From an uncultured Prevotellaceae bacterium (GTDB taxonomy: Bacteria > Bacteroidota > Bacteroidia > Bacteroidales > Bacteroidaceae): a DNA stretch of 63,757 nt. Location of the stretch: NCBI GenBank assembly GCA_900318585.1, contig ONKY01000124.1:1-63757 (forward strand). Direction: 5' to 3'. The stretch's first letter is position 1; the number at the start of each line of letters is the position of its first letter. A program made the translations under genes and the position numbers. Below, in pieces: positions 30,882 through 40,814 of the stretch. Under the pieces are notes generated by a model. That model ran no database searches and was not told where the DNA came from. It worked only from the letters and a program-made list of their open reading frames with translations.

Positions 30882-33545
30882 ATGAAACGAAAACTAATGG
30901 CAAGACAACGGCGCAATGTAGTGATTGTTGCCTGCGGTATGCTCTTGGGAGCCTGGTCGATGCAGGGTTGTAAGGACGATACCCTGCTCGAAGGACAGCC
31001 GTCATGGTTGGGCAACTCCATCTATGAGCGACTACAGGAGGACGGCAATTACACTACGCTGCTGCGGTTGGTTGACGACCTGGGCCAGCATGAGGTGCTG
31101 AGTCATACAGGATCGAAGACATTGTTTGCTGCCAACGACTCTGCTTTCCAGGAATGGTTCAGGCAGAACACGTGGGGCGTGTCGCGTTATGAACAGTTGT
31201 CGAGTTCGCAGAAGAAACTGTTGCTGAACAACTCGATGATCAACAACGCCTACTTGATTGAGCTGCTGTCGAACGTGAGCGGTAACCCGCCCATGGAAGG
31301 CAAGTGTATGCGTCGAGAGACGGCTGTGAGTATCTACGACTCGGTGGAGATCCTGAAGCCGGAGAAGATGCCGAACACGGCAGCCTGGAAGAAGTTCAAG
31401 GATCGCGGCAAGAGCATCCCCATCTTCAAGGATGAGACGGCTGCGCCGATGATTCACTTTCTGCCGGCCTTCGCATCCTTCAACAAACTTACCAATGAGG
31501 ACTTGGCTATCCTGACCAACCATCAGGCCACCGATGTCAAGGAAGCATGGGTGAACGGCAAGAAGGTCGTTGACCGCGACATCACCTGCAAGAACGGTTA
31601 CATCCAGAAGGTGAGCGGCGTTATCGAGTCGTCGCCGAACATGGCAGAGATCATCCGCCAGCATCCGACCATGTCGCTGTGGTCACACTTGATTGACCGC
31701 TTCTCCGCTCCCTATTACCACGCTGCTGGAACAAAGGAGTACAACCGTCTGTATAACAATGAGGACTCCGTCTATACGCTGCGCTACTTCAGTAAGCTGT
31801 CCTACGATGGTGACGTCAATGAGAAAGATCCTAATGGCGAGACAGTGAAGGCTACCCTGAAGTTCGACCCGGGCTGGAACCACTATATGTATACCAACAC
31901 CATGAACTACGACCTGCACTACGACGCCGGCGTGATGATTGTGCCGACAAACGCTGCGCTGGAATACTGGTGGGATCACGGCGGCAAGGACCTGCAGATG
32001 GAGTACGGCTCATGGGACAGTATCCCCGACGCTACGCTGTCGAAGCTGATCAACGTGAACATGCTGCCGACCTTTACCGAAGCATTCCCCTCGAAGTTCA
32101 AGCAGGTGCTGAACGATGCCAAGGAGGAATTGGGCATTACGCCTGCCGACGTGGACTCCTGCTTCATGGGCTGTAACGGTGTGGTCTACCTGACCAACAA
32201 GGTGTTCACCCCGGCCGAGTATGCTTCTGTAGCTTATCCCGCACTGGCACACGCCTCGACGATGAATGTCATTTACTGGGCCATCGACCAGCTGAACTTC
32301 CTGCCCTACCTGCTCTCTATGGACTCGTACTATAGCCTGATTCTGCCGACGAACGACGCCATGCTGTGGTATATCGACCCGTCAAGCTATGGCACCATCG
32401 ACCGTTCGACAGGTATGGAGGCACCTTCCATCCTGGAGTTCTATTATGATTCAACCAAGGGCTCCTCTGAGCGCGTACAGGCCCGCCGTTACCAGTGTAT
32501 AGTTGACTCCGTGGGTAACATCACCCGTGGAGCACGTATGCAGGCCCAGGTGGACCGCAGTGTCATCAACGACCGTCTGCGCAAGTTGATGGATCAGCTG
32601 ATTATCGTCGGCGATGTTCAGGACGGACATGAGTACTACAAGTCAAAGGGTGGCACGATGGTCCATGTGACTCGCACGTCAGACGGCCGCTTAGCATTTA
32701 TCGGCGGGTGGCAGATGGAACACAACAACTTTGAACTGCCTGTCAACAATGATGAAATCTACCTGAAGGAGAACGGCCGCTCTTACCAGTTGAACGGCGA
32801 GAAACCTGTGGTTGAAGAGGGAAAAACCTACAAGTCTACGATGCCTTTGAGTGCACAGAACTCTGTGTATATGACGCTGAAGAAGCATGAAGAGTTTACG
32901 GAATTCCTGAACCTGCTTGACAACGACGGTGCTGATCTGCTGAGTACGCAGCTGAACAAAAAGTATAATGCTGGCCTGATTAATCAGGGTAGTAAGAACC
33001 TGCGCCTGTTGGACAACTATAACTACACGGTCTATGTGCCGACGAACGAGAGCATCCGTAAGCTCATCGACGACGGACTGCTGCCTACGTGGGAAGACTA
33101 CGAGGCACAGACGGAGGAAGTCTGGGGTACGGAGGATGATGCCAAGGTTGCGAGAGATCTCCTGAAGGAGATTATCGTCAATTTCCTGCGCTACCATATC
33201 CAAGACCACTCCGTTGCTGTGAACATGGCTCCTGAGAATGGAAGCTATGTGAATGCCTACGAGTCGATGAAACGTAACATGGAGACAGGTCGATTCTTCC
33301 CCATTAAGGTGGACTTCTCAGGTGGTGAGATTTCGCTGACGGACATAGTGGGCGAGACCCGTCACGTGGTGAAGACAAAAGGATTGTACAATCAGCTTTG
33401 CCGTGAGTACTGGTTTGAAGGCTCAGGCAATAACCAGACCATCTTCATGGCCTCTGACGCCGTGGTTCACCTGATAGACGGACCACTGCTCTATGAGGAG
33501 ATGACTCCCTGGAGAACATTAATCAGTAAAATAAGGAGGAAGTAA
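30882..33545 (+). CDS. Fasciclin-domain lipoprotein (four FAS1-like motifs)
   Basis: The 887-residue product is a probable lipoprotein (signal ending SMQGC) with FAS1 domains. Four FAS1 H1-like motifs are visible: TLFAANDSAF near residue 80, VPTNAALEYW near 351, LPTNDAMLWY near 486 and VPTNESIRKL near 718. FAS1 domains mediate adhesion to proteins or glycans. As first gene of an operon with two SusC/SusD pairs it may act as a surface glycan- or glycoprotein-binding protein, replacing the usual SusE/F type. It ends 3 bases before the first susC-like gene. The ligand is unknown. Confidence 0.8.
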   Translation: MKRKLMARQRRNVVIVACGMLLGAWSMQGCKDDTLLEGQPSWLGNSIYERLQEDGNYTTLLRLVDDLGQHEVLSHTGSKTLFAANDSAFQEWFRQNTWGVSRYEQLSSSQKKLLLNNSMINNAYLIELLSNVSGNPPMEGKCMRRETAVSIYDSVEILKPEKMPNTAAWKKFKDRGKSIPIFKDETAAPMIHFLPAFASFNKLTNEDLAILTNHQATDVKEAWVNGKKVVDRDITCKNGYIQKVSGVIESSPNMAEIIRQHPTMSLWSHLIDRFSAPYYHAAGTKEYNRLYNNEDSVYTLRYFSKLSYDGDVNEKDPNGETVKATLKFDPGWNHYMYTNTMNYDLHYDAGVMIVPTNAALEYWWDHGGKDLQMEYGSWDSIPDATLSKLINVNMLPTFTEAFPSKFKQVLNDAKEELGITPADVDSCFMGCNGVVYLTNKVFTPAEYASVAYPALAHASTMNVIYWAIDQLNFLPYLLSMDSYYSLILPTNDAMLWYIDPSSYGTIDRSTGMEAPSILEFYYDSTKGSSERVQARRYQCIVDSVGNITRGARMQAQVDRSVINDRLRKLMDQLIIVGDVQDGHEYYKSKGGTMVHVTRTSDGRLAFIGGWQMEHNNFELPVNNDEIYLKENGRSYQLNGEKPVVEEGKTYKSTMPLSAQNSVYMTLKKHEEFTEFLNLLDNDGADLLSTQLNKKYNAGLINQGSKNLRLLDNYNYTVYVPTNESIRKLIDDGLLPTWEDYEAQTEEVWGTEDDAKVARDLLKEIIVNFLRYHIQDHSVAVNMAPENGSYVNAYESMKRNMETGRFFPIKVDFSGGEISLTDIVGETRHVVKTKGLYNQLCREYWFEGSGNNQTIFMASDAVVHLIDGPLLYEEMTPWRTLISKIRRK

Positions 33546-33548
33546 GAT

Positions 33549-36500
33549 ATGCGAAGAATACTGAAATCCATCATATTGGTTCTGGCGCTGATGGCCACGA
33601 CAGGTCTCCGCGCTCAAGAAATCACATCCGTCCACGGTACGCTGAGCGACGACATGGGCCCGCTGATGGGAGCCACGGTCTGCGAAATCGACGGAACGGG
33701 ACGTATCATCAACTCCGCCCTGACTGACCTGAACGGTAACTTCACCATGAAGGTGAAGAACACGAAGGACAAGATCCGTTTCAGCTATGTGGGTCTGAAG
33801 ACTCAGACAATGGCTATTGACCGCACAACTTATAAGATTAAGATGGCGTCGGCTACTACGCTGAAGGAGGTGACCATCAAGTCAAAGCGCCGCGTAACGG
33901 GTAACGGTCTGCCTATCCCCCAGCGTGAGGTGTCAACCGCTACGCAGAGCATCTCGATGAAGGAGTTTGAGGGACTGGCTATTACGTCGGTGGACGAAGC
34001 CCTGCAGGGCCGTATCGCCGGTCTGGACATCATCGGTAACTCTGGTGACCTGGGCTCCGGCTCTACCATGCGTTTGCGTGGTGCCGGTTCGCTGAACAAC
34101 CTGACAGACTCGAACCCGCTGATTGTGGTGGACGGCAATGTGCGTGAAGTGAACCTCGACAACTTCGATATGGCTTCAGCCAACAATGAGAAGTTCGCTG
34201 AACTGCTGAACATCAACCCTGAAGACATTGCCGACATCCGCGTGCTGAAGGATGCTGCGTCCGCAGCCATCTATGGTTCGCAGGGTGGTAACGGTGTCAT
34301 CGAGCTGACCACCAAGCGTGGTGCGCGTGGTGCGCCAAGGCTGACCTACTCGCTGAAGCTGACCGGCACTTATCAGCCGAAGGGCTACAGTATGCTGAAC
34401 GGTGACGACTATACCATGTTGCTCAAGGAGAGTTACTTCAACCCGGAGCAGAGCGATGCCGCTGCCAACATTCCTGAGCTGAACTACGACCCGACGTTCT
34501 CGGAGTATGAGCAGTACAACAACAATACTGACTGGCGCGACGCCGTCACGCAGTGGGGTCTCCGCCAGAACCACTATGTTACTGTAAGCGGTGGTGGTGA
34601 AAAGGCATCCTTCCGTATTGGTGGCGGTTTCGACCATGAGACGGGTACGATGATCAAGCAGAAGCTGCAGCGTATGTCTACTCGTGTGGCTTTGGACTAT
34701 AACATCTCTGAGCGTATTCGTGTCAGCACTAACTTCGCATTGACCTATACGAAGAATGACCGTAACTATGAGTCACTCCTTGGCAATGCCCTGAAGAAGA
34801 TGCCGAACATGAGTATCTATGAGCAGGATCCGCTGACGGGTGAGGATACCGATACGTACTACACCATGCTGCAGAGCGGTAGCTCAAAGTTCAACAATGA
34901 CCAGAAGAACTACTCCAATCCTGTGGCTGTGGCTAACCTCGCCAAGAACAAGCAGACAACCTACGACATGTCGCCTGAGCTGATTATCCAGTACCAGCTC
35001 TTGGGCATGGACGAGGATCACTGGCAGTTGAACTATCGTGGCTCCGTCTACATGAACATTTTCAACGACTACACGGACAAGTACTATCCGCAGGAGTTGA
35101 AGACGGTGAAGTGGGATGCCGGCGTGAACGATGCCAGCACCAGCTCCTCGAAGAGCGTATCCTTCAACACGAAGCAGCAGCTGACGCTGATTCCAGCCTT
35201 CAAGAACAAGGACCACTCAGCCATGATCTTAGGACGCTTTGAGCTGACCAGCGGTTCCAGTACTGGACAGTCGCTGAACAAGCAGGGCGCTCCGACAGGT
35301 ATCTCCACCACATACGGCGGCGGACAGATCAACGGTAACAACGGTCTTGGCTCTTCCTACAACCAGTGGCGTTCCATGTACTATACCTTCTCTGGCCACT
35401 ATGCCTACAAGGGACGTTATATTACGGATGTCACGTTGCGTGTTGACGGAACGACGAAGTTTGGTCCGAGCAACCGTTGGGGTTACTTCCCCTCTGTCTC
35501 TCTGAAGTGGATCATCAGTGATGAGAAGTGGATGGAAAAACTCAAGCCGGCACTCTCCATGTTTGCCATCCGTCCCAGCTGGGGTCGCGTAGGTAACCAG
35601 CCCACACAGAACTACCTGTATACGTCCAAGTACGGTTCGACCGACCGCTATATTGACATGAGCGCCATGAAGCCGTTGAACATCCGACTGACCAACCTTC
35701 AGTGGGAGATCAGGACGAAATACAACTTAGGTGTTGACCTCGGTTTCTTCGACGACCGTCTGAATCTGGTCATTGAGGCATATAGCGAGACAACTACCGA
35801 TATGCTACAACAGAACTATCGCATTCCTTCCAATTCCGGTTTCTCAAGTGTACCATACCGTAACTCAGGTAAGATGCGCAACACGGGTTGGGAGTTCCAT
35901 ATCAACACCAATCGCCTCATCAAGGCCGGCAAGTTCGGCTTCGATATGAACGCCAACTTCGGTAACAACCGCAATGAGGTGCTGGAGATGGACGAGTTCA
36001 TCTTGAACAACCTGAACTCTGACTATGGCTACAAGAACCGAGAGACCCTGCAGCGTGTGCAGTTGCACAACCCGCTTGGTGCCATCTACGGTTTCCGCTA
36101 CAAGGGTGTGTATGAATACAACTATAGCACATTCAACCGCATGAGTGAGGAAGAGCGTGCCGCTTTCCTTGCTGCTGGTCATACCGCTCCTGTCGCCATG
36201 AACGCCGACGGCAATCTGATTGTTGACGGGCAGGGTAACCCCGTACGCATGATGTTCAACTATACGAATGACGCCTCCGGACGTAACTACCGCTTCAACG
36301 GTGGTGATGCCATTTACGAGGATGTCAACCACGACGGACAGATCAATGCCCTTGATATCGTGTACCTCGGTTCGTCGCTGCCTAAGCTGACGGGTGGTTT
36401 CGGCTTCACCTTTACATACGGCGACTGGCGACTGAATACTCAGTTCACCTATCGTGTAGGCAACAAGATTATCAATCTTGCTCGTATGGATGCCGAGGCA

Positions 36501-36875
36501 ATGAGAAACAACGACAACCAGAGTCAGGCCGTGAACTACCGCTGGCGTAAGGAGGGTGACGTGACCACCATACCACGTGCCATGTACGGCGACCAGTCGA
36601 ACTACAACACACTGGTGAGTGACCGCTTTGTAGAGTCTGGTACCTACCTGCGTATGGGTTATGCACAGCTCAACTATTCCATCAGGAAGAAGTACTTGAA
36701 GTGGATCGGCCTGAACCGCATCAACCTCTACCTCAGTGCCAACAACCCGTTTGTGCTGACCAAGTACTCTGGTGTTGACCCGGATATCTCTTCCGGTGGC
36801 TACTCTCCTGCTATTGACGGAGCACAGACACCGCGCTCACGTTCGTTTACTTTAGGTATTACGGTTGACTTCTAA
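33549..36875 (+). CDS. SusC/RagA-type TonB-dependent transporter, first of two
   Basis: The 1108-residue product is an outer-membrane TonB-dependent transporter. It has a signal peptide (about 1-22, ending LRAQ), an N-terminal carboxypeptidase-like beta-sandwich (about 25-95, VHGTLSDDMGPLMGATVCEI), the plug (about 120-250, with LRGAGSLNN and the SusC mark IRVLKDAASAAIYGSQGGNGVIEL) and a 22-strand barrel ending in SRSFTLGITVDF. The partner SusD-type lid is encoded 13 bases downstream. It imports an oligosaccharide or glycopeptide of unknown identity. Confidence 0.93.
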   Translation: MRRILKSIILVLALMATTGLRAQEITSVHGTLSDDMGPLMGATVCEIDGTGRIINSALTDLNGNFTMKVKNTKDKIRFSYVGLKTQTMAIDRTTYKIKMASATTLKEVTIKSKRRVTGNGLPIPQREVSTATQSISMKEFEGLAITSVDEALQGRIAGLDIIGNSGDLGSGSTMRLRGAGSLNNLTDSNPLIVVDGNVREVNLDNFDMASANNEKFAELLNINPEDIADIRVLKDAASAAIYGSQGGNGVIELTTKRGARGAPRLTYSLKLTGTYQPKGYSMLNGDDYTMLLKESYFNPEQSDAAANIPELNYDPTFSEYEQYNNNTDWRDAVTQWGLRQNHYVTVSGGGEKASFRIGGGFDHETGTMIKQKLQRMSTRVALDYNISERIRVSTNFALTYTKNDRNYESLLGNALKKMPNMSIYEQDPLTGEDTDTYYTMLQSGSSKFNNDQKNYSNPVAVANLAKNKQTTYDMSPELIIQYQLLGMDEDHWQLNYRGSVYMNIFNDYTDKYYPQELKTVKWDAGVNDASTSSSKSVSFNTKQQLTLIPAFKNKDHSAMILGRFELTSGSSTGQSLNKQGAPTGISTTYGGGQINGNNGLGSSYNQWRSMYYTFSGHYAYKGRYITDVTLRVDGTTKFGPSNRWGYFPSVSLKWIISDEKWMEKLKPALSMFAIRPSWGRVGNQPTQNYLYTSKYGSTDRYIDMSAMKPLNIRLTNLQWEIRTKYNLGVDLGFFDDRLNLVIEAYSETTTDMLQQNYRIPSNSGFSSVPYRNSGKMRNTGWEFHINTNRLIKAGKFGFDMNANFGNNRNEVLEMDEFILNNLNSDYGYKNRETLQRVQLHNPLGAIYGFRYKGVYEYNYSTFNRMSEEERAAFLAAGHTAPVAMNADGNLIVDGQGNPVRMMFNYTNDASGRNYRFNGGDAIYEDVNHDGQINALDIVYLGSSLPKLTGGFGFTFTYGDWRLNTQFTYRVGNKIINLARMDAEAMRNNDNQSQAVNYRWRKEGDVTTIPRAMYGDQSNYNTLVSDRFVESGTYLRMGYAQLNYSIRKKYLKWIGLNRINLYLSANNPFVLTKYSGVDPDISSGGYSPAIDGAQTPRSRSFTLGITVDF

Positions 36876-36888
36876 AGGAGATAAGATT

Positions 36889-38682
36889 ATGGAAAAGAAA
36901 TTAAATAAGATAAAGAAATTTGGTCTCATGGGTCTCGTGGGGCTTGTGGGCCTGACGCAGATTTCCTGCTCCGACTTCTTGGAGATCAAACCCCAGAACG
37001 AGATTATTATGGAACAGTTCTGGACAGAGAAGGCCGACGTGGAAGACATTGTTGCCGGCTGCTACTCGGGTATGCAGAGCACAGGTATCATCAAGCGCAT
37101 GATGGTCTGGGGCGAGTTCCGAAGCGATAACATCGGCATTGGCCAGAACATCAATAACGATGGTGACTTGGAGAAAATCCTCAAGGAAAACATTGACGCA
37201 AAGAACAACTATTGCAAATGGGAGGAATTCTACAGCATCATCAACCGCTGCAACACGGTGATAAAGTATGCACCAGACGTAGCAGCTAAGGATCCGGCTT
37301 ACACGCAGAGTGAACTGAACGCCAATATTGCAGAGGTGACAGCCCTGCGCTCCCTGTGTTACTTCTACCTTATTCGTGCTTTCCGTGACGTTCCCTATAC
37401 TTCTGTCGCCTATACTGACGATGACATGAAGATGGATCTGCCCGCCACGAAGTTCGATGACGTGCTCGACTCGCTCATCACCAGCTTGGAAAGCGTGAAG
37501 ACTATGGCCGTGAAACGCTATCCCGTCACGGAACCTCTCTACCAGAGTGGCCGTATCACGCAGGATGCCATTCATGCGATACTCTGCGAGTTGTATCTCT
37601 GGAAGAAAGACTACCAGAACTGCATCCGCTATGCCGACCTGGTGATTGAATCGAAGAAGGCCATTGCCGAGGAAAACCGCAACGAAGCTATGGGTGGCAA
37701 GCAGCGTATCAGCGGAAGCTTGACGAACACGACCGACGAGCGTTTCAACGGTTATCCCTTGCTTAGCGGAAACATCCAGAGTAACTATTACGGTAATGCA
37801 TACGAGCAGCTCTTCTGCTCGGATGACTATTCTCAGCTCTACGATCAGGAAATCATCTTCCAACTTGTTTATGATGACAACCCGCGTGGCAACGGTATGA
37901 TCAGCAATGGTGCAGTCAACGACTTCTATGGCAATCAAAGTTCACAAATCGGACTGGTTGCTCCGTCGGATTATTTGTTGGACGACATCGCCAAGACTTC
38001 CAGCCGCAATGTATTTGCTGACAAGAACAAGAAGGTGGATGCCCGTATGTATGAGAACTGCAACTCAGACAGGAAGTCCGTCAGCAAGTTCGTTTCCCGT
38101 GGCATCACAATCAATGCCACCCAGACAACGAACGTGACAGTCAGCTATGATTCGCCCTATACGCAAGGACAGAATACTTCCAACTGGGTGATCTATCGTC
38201 TGACAGACATCATGCTGATGAAGGCCGAGGCTCTGACAATGTCCCTGCGTGATGGAGCTGATCAGGGCGCGATTGAATATAATACTCCAATTCTTGATGA
38301 GGCATTCTCCTTAGTCAATGCTGTCAACAAACGTTCCGTCTGCGAGAGCCAGCTGGTAGACACGCTGGTACGCACCGACTATGTGACCAAGAACCAGATG
38401 GAGACTTTGATTTATCAGGAGCGTCAGCGTGAGCTCATGTTTGAAGGAAAACGCTGGTTCGACCTGGTTCGTATCTCGCAGCGCGAAGGTAACACCCAGG
38501 CACTGGCAACAGCTGCGCTGCGTAAGGTTACCAACGGCGCTTCGCTCATTGCCAACAAGTTGGTGAAGATGGACGCCATCTATTGGCCCATCTACTATGA
38601 AGAGCTGAAGGTGAATTTGAATCTCGTTCAGAATCCTTCGTTCAGTAGTGGAGAGGACGACAGCTATAAGAAGAACTATTAA
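36889..38682 (+). CDS. SusD/RagB-type surface lipoprotein, first of two
   Basis: The 597-residue product has a lipoprotein signal (QISC) and the SusD start SDFLEIKPQNE, followed by the helical TPR-like scaffold (IAEVTALRSLCYFYLIRAFRDVPYT). The C-terminal QERQRELMFEGKRWFDLVRI is diagnostic for the family. It would lie as the ligand-binding lid on the SusC-type barrel. The start is ATG 36889, 8 bases after AAAGGAG; the TTG at 36865 overlaps the upstream gene and is unlikely. The binding specificity is unknown. Confidence 0.93.
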   Translation: MEKKLNKIKKFGLMGLVGLVGLTQISCSDFLEIKPQNEIIMEQFWTEKADVEDIVAGCYSGMQSTGIIKRMMVWGEFRSDNIGIGQNINNDGDLEKILKENIDAKNNYCKWEEFYSIINRCNTVIKYAPDVAAKDPAYTQSELNANIAEVTALRSLCYFYLIRAFRDVPYTSVAYTDDDMKMDLPATKFDDVLDSLITSLESVKTMAVKRYPVTEPLYQSGRITQDAIHAILCELYLWKKDYQNCIRYADLVIESKKAIAEENRNEAMGGKQRISGSLTNTTDERFNGYPLLSGNIQSNYYGNAYEQLFCSDDYSQLYDQEIIFQLVYDDNPRGNGMISNGAVNDFYGNQSSQIGLVAPSDYLLDDIAKTSSRNVFADKNKKVDARMYENCNSDRKSVSKFVSRGITINATQTTNVTVSYDSPYTQGQNTSNWVIYRLTDIMLMKAEALTMSLRDGADQGAIEYNTPILDEAFSLVNAVNKRSVCESQLVDTLVRTDYVTKNQMETLIYQERQRELMFEGKRWFDLVRISQREGNTQALATAALRKVTNGASLIANKLVKMDAIYWPIYYEELKVNLNLVQNPSFSSGEDDSYKKNY

Positions 38683-38695
38683 TGAATGACGCGAT

Positions 38696-40780
38696 ATGAA
38701 AAAGATGAGTTATAACATAAAGAAATCTGGAGTGACATTAGCCATGCTCCTCATGGGCTTCATGGGCTTTGTGGTCAGCAGTTGCTCCGATGATCCGGAC
38801 TCTGAGAACTTCTACACCTTTACAGGTGAGATGGCGAGCGACTATCTGACCAGCCGCCGTCAGTTCAGTGAGTTCACAGAGATTGTTAAACGTGCCGGAC
38901 TGATGGACTTGCTCTCCACCTACGGCCACTATACGTGTTTCGTTCCGTCGAACGAAGCTGTGCAAGCCTTCCTGCAGAAGCGCGGTGTGCAGAGCCTCGA
39001 CCAGCTGACCGATGCCGACTGTGACACCATCGCCCGCACTCACATCGTGGCCAATATGTATACTACGATGGAGATGAACCAGGACAGACTGGCTACCGCC
39101 AACCTTCTTGGCCGCTATCTGGCTACCTCTGCTGGTTTCGACAACGACAGCAATGCAGTGGTAGTGCTGGAGGGTTTGGTCAAGATCTCTTTTGAACAGA
39201 AGGATGACTCTGTGGAGAACGGTGTCATGCAGCCTGTTGACATGGTGATAGAAAAGTCGAATAGCTATATCACTGACCTGCTGCGTGAAAATCCTAAGAT
39301 CAGTACTTTCTATAGCGCGTTGGTGGCAACGGATGTTATCAAGGACGTCATGTTGGTGGATGATCCTACATGGAATCCGAGAGACCACGAGAAGTACTAC
39401 TATAGGTCTCACACGCATAGCGAAGTAGGTTGGGTTCCCGACACCAAGAAGTATGGCTATACCTTCTTTATAGAGACAGACTCTGTGCTACAAGAGAAGT
39501 ACGGCATAGCTCCTGGTGACCTCCGTGCGCTCTACGAGAAAGCCTGTGAGCTTTACGACCCGGTATATCCGCAGGATGTCAGTGCACCTGGCCACAGTTT
39601 TGAGAATCTGAAAGACAGCGTGAACCCGCTGCATAGGTTTATCCAGTATCACATTCTCAATAAGTACTGCGCCGGTACTTCAGACCTGACACCTATGGAA
39701 GTCAACTATGGTCCTGCGAATGGCGCTTTCGGCATAGACATCACGATGATCAACCCGACCGATTGGCATTACACACTACTGCCCCATACGATGATGAAGG
39801 TAGAACAACTGATGGTAAACAAGCTCATTGGAGAAGGCAAAAGGCTCCAGCGCTATATCAATCGCCGTTACGATGGTACTTTTAAGATTGAAGGTACGCA
39901 TATCGACCCCACAATCGAGAAGGAGCCCGTACACGATGCCCTCAATGGTCATTACTTCTACATAGACGACATGATTGCCTTCAGTAGCGAAGTCCAGAAC
40001 AAGGTTCAGAACGACCGTATCCGTATGGACTTTACCACCGTGTTCCCAGAGATTATCGGCAATGGTATTCGTGGCGAAGGTAACTGGAGGGATGATGGTC
40101 ATGATGATGATAATCACCCTGATGATTCTGCTACCCCGAAGAATGGACGTAACTATTATTTCCCCATGGGCTATCTCGATGGTGTGACGTTCTCCGCCAA
40201 CTGTCACTTCGTGCTCCGTCGTCCTCACGCTACCTATTGGTCTTGGCAAGGAGATGAGATGAACATCTTTGGTGACTATGACTTCACATTCCGTTTGCCA
40301 CCGATTCCGTTCAGTGGCGACTGGCAGGTCCGTCTGGGTTTCTGCTCCATCCCGACACGCGGTATTACACAGATCTATTTCGACGGTGTACCGCAGGGCA
40401 TCCCCCTCGACATGACCAAAGACTTGAATTCGGACTACTATATAGGCGACCGTTACAATACAAGTTACGAAGACTTGTCGGATGAGCAAAAGGCTGAGGA
40501 ACAGAAGATCCTGAAGCTCCTTGGAGCCTATCGTGGACCGAAATCCATCTTCTGCTTCAGTCAGTCGAGTAAGACTCCCTTCTCGAATACTACTGGAACA
40601 TATCGTCGTATCATGTGCCAGACCTACATGGATGCCACTAAGGATCACTTCGTTCGCTTCCGTGTGGCCAGTGATGGTAAGCAGGGTAATAATAACGAGT
40701 TTATGTTAGACTATCTTGAACTGGTACCGAAGAGCATCTATGGCGTCGACAGTGACGGCGAAATGGAAGACGACCTCTAA
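38696..40780 (+). CDS. Fasciclin-domain lipoprotein
   Basis: The 694-residue product has a lipoprotein signal (lipobox VSSC) and a FAS1 domain at the N-terminus with the motif CFVPSNEAVQAFL near residue 80. A second, more divergent FAS1-like region begins near residue 255 (YTFFIETDSVL). The last 250 residues (YFPMGYLDGVTF to the end) look like a beta-sandwich, possibly a ligand-binding module (WQVRLGFCSIPTRGITQIYFDG). It sits between the first SusD and the third fasciclin gene in the operon. Confidence 0.75.
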   Translation: MKKMSYNIKKSGVTLAMLLMGFMGFVVSSCSDDPDSENFYTFTGEMASDYLTSRRQFSEFTEIVKRAGLMDLLSTYGHYTCFVPSNEAVQAFLQKRGVQSLDQLTDADCDTIARTHIVANMYTTMEMNQDRLATANLLGRYLATSAGFDNDSNAVVVLEGLVKISFEQKDDSVENGVMQPVDMVIEKSNSYITDLLRENPKISTFYSALVATDVIKDVMLVDDPTWNPRDHEKYYYRSHTHSEVGWVPDTKKYGYTFFIETDSVLQEKYGIAPGDLRALYEKACELYDPVYPQDVSAPGHSFENLKDSVNPLHRFIQYHILNKYCAGTSDLTPMEVNYGPANGAFGIDITMINPTDWHYTLLPHTMMKVEQLMVNKLIGEGKRLQRYINRRYDGTFKIEGTHIDPTIEKEPVHDALNGHYFYIDDMIAFSSEVQNKVQNDRIRMDFTTVFPEIIGNGIRGEGNWRDDGHDDDNHPDDSATPKNGRNYYFPMGYLDGVTFSANCHFVLRRPHATYWSWQGDEMNIFGDYDFTFRLPPIPFSGDWQVRLGFCSIPTRGITQIYFDGVPQGIPLDMTKDLNSDYYIGDRYNTSYEDLSDEQKAEEQKILKLLGAYRGPKSIFCFSQSSKTPFSNTTGTYRRIMCQTYMDATKDHFVRFRVASDGKQGNNNEFMLDYLELVPKSIYGVDSDGEMEDDL

Positions 40781-40814
40781 GATATTGTAAATAGATAATA
40801 GAAAATTGAAGATT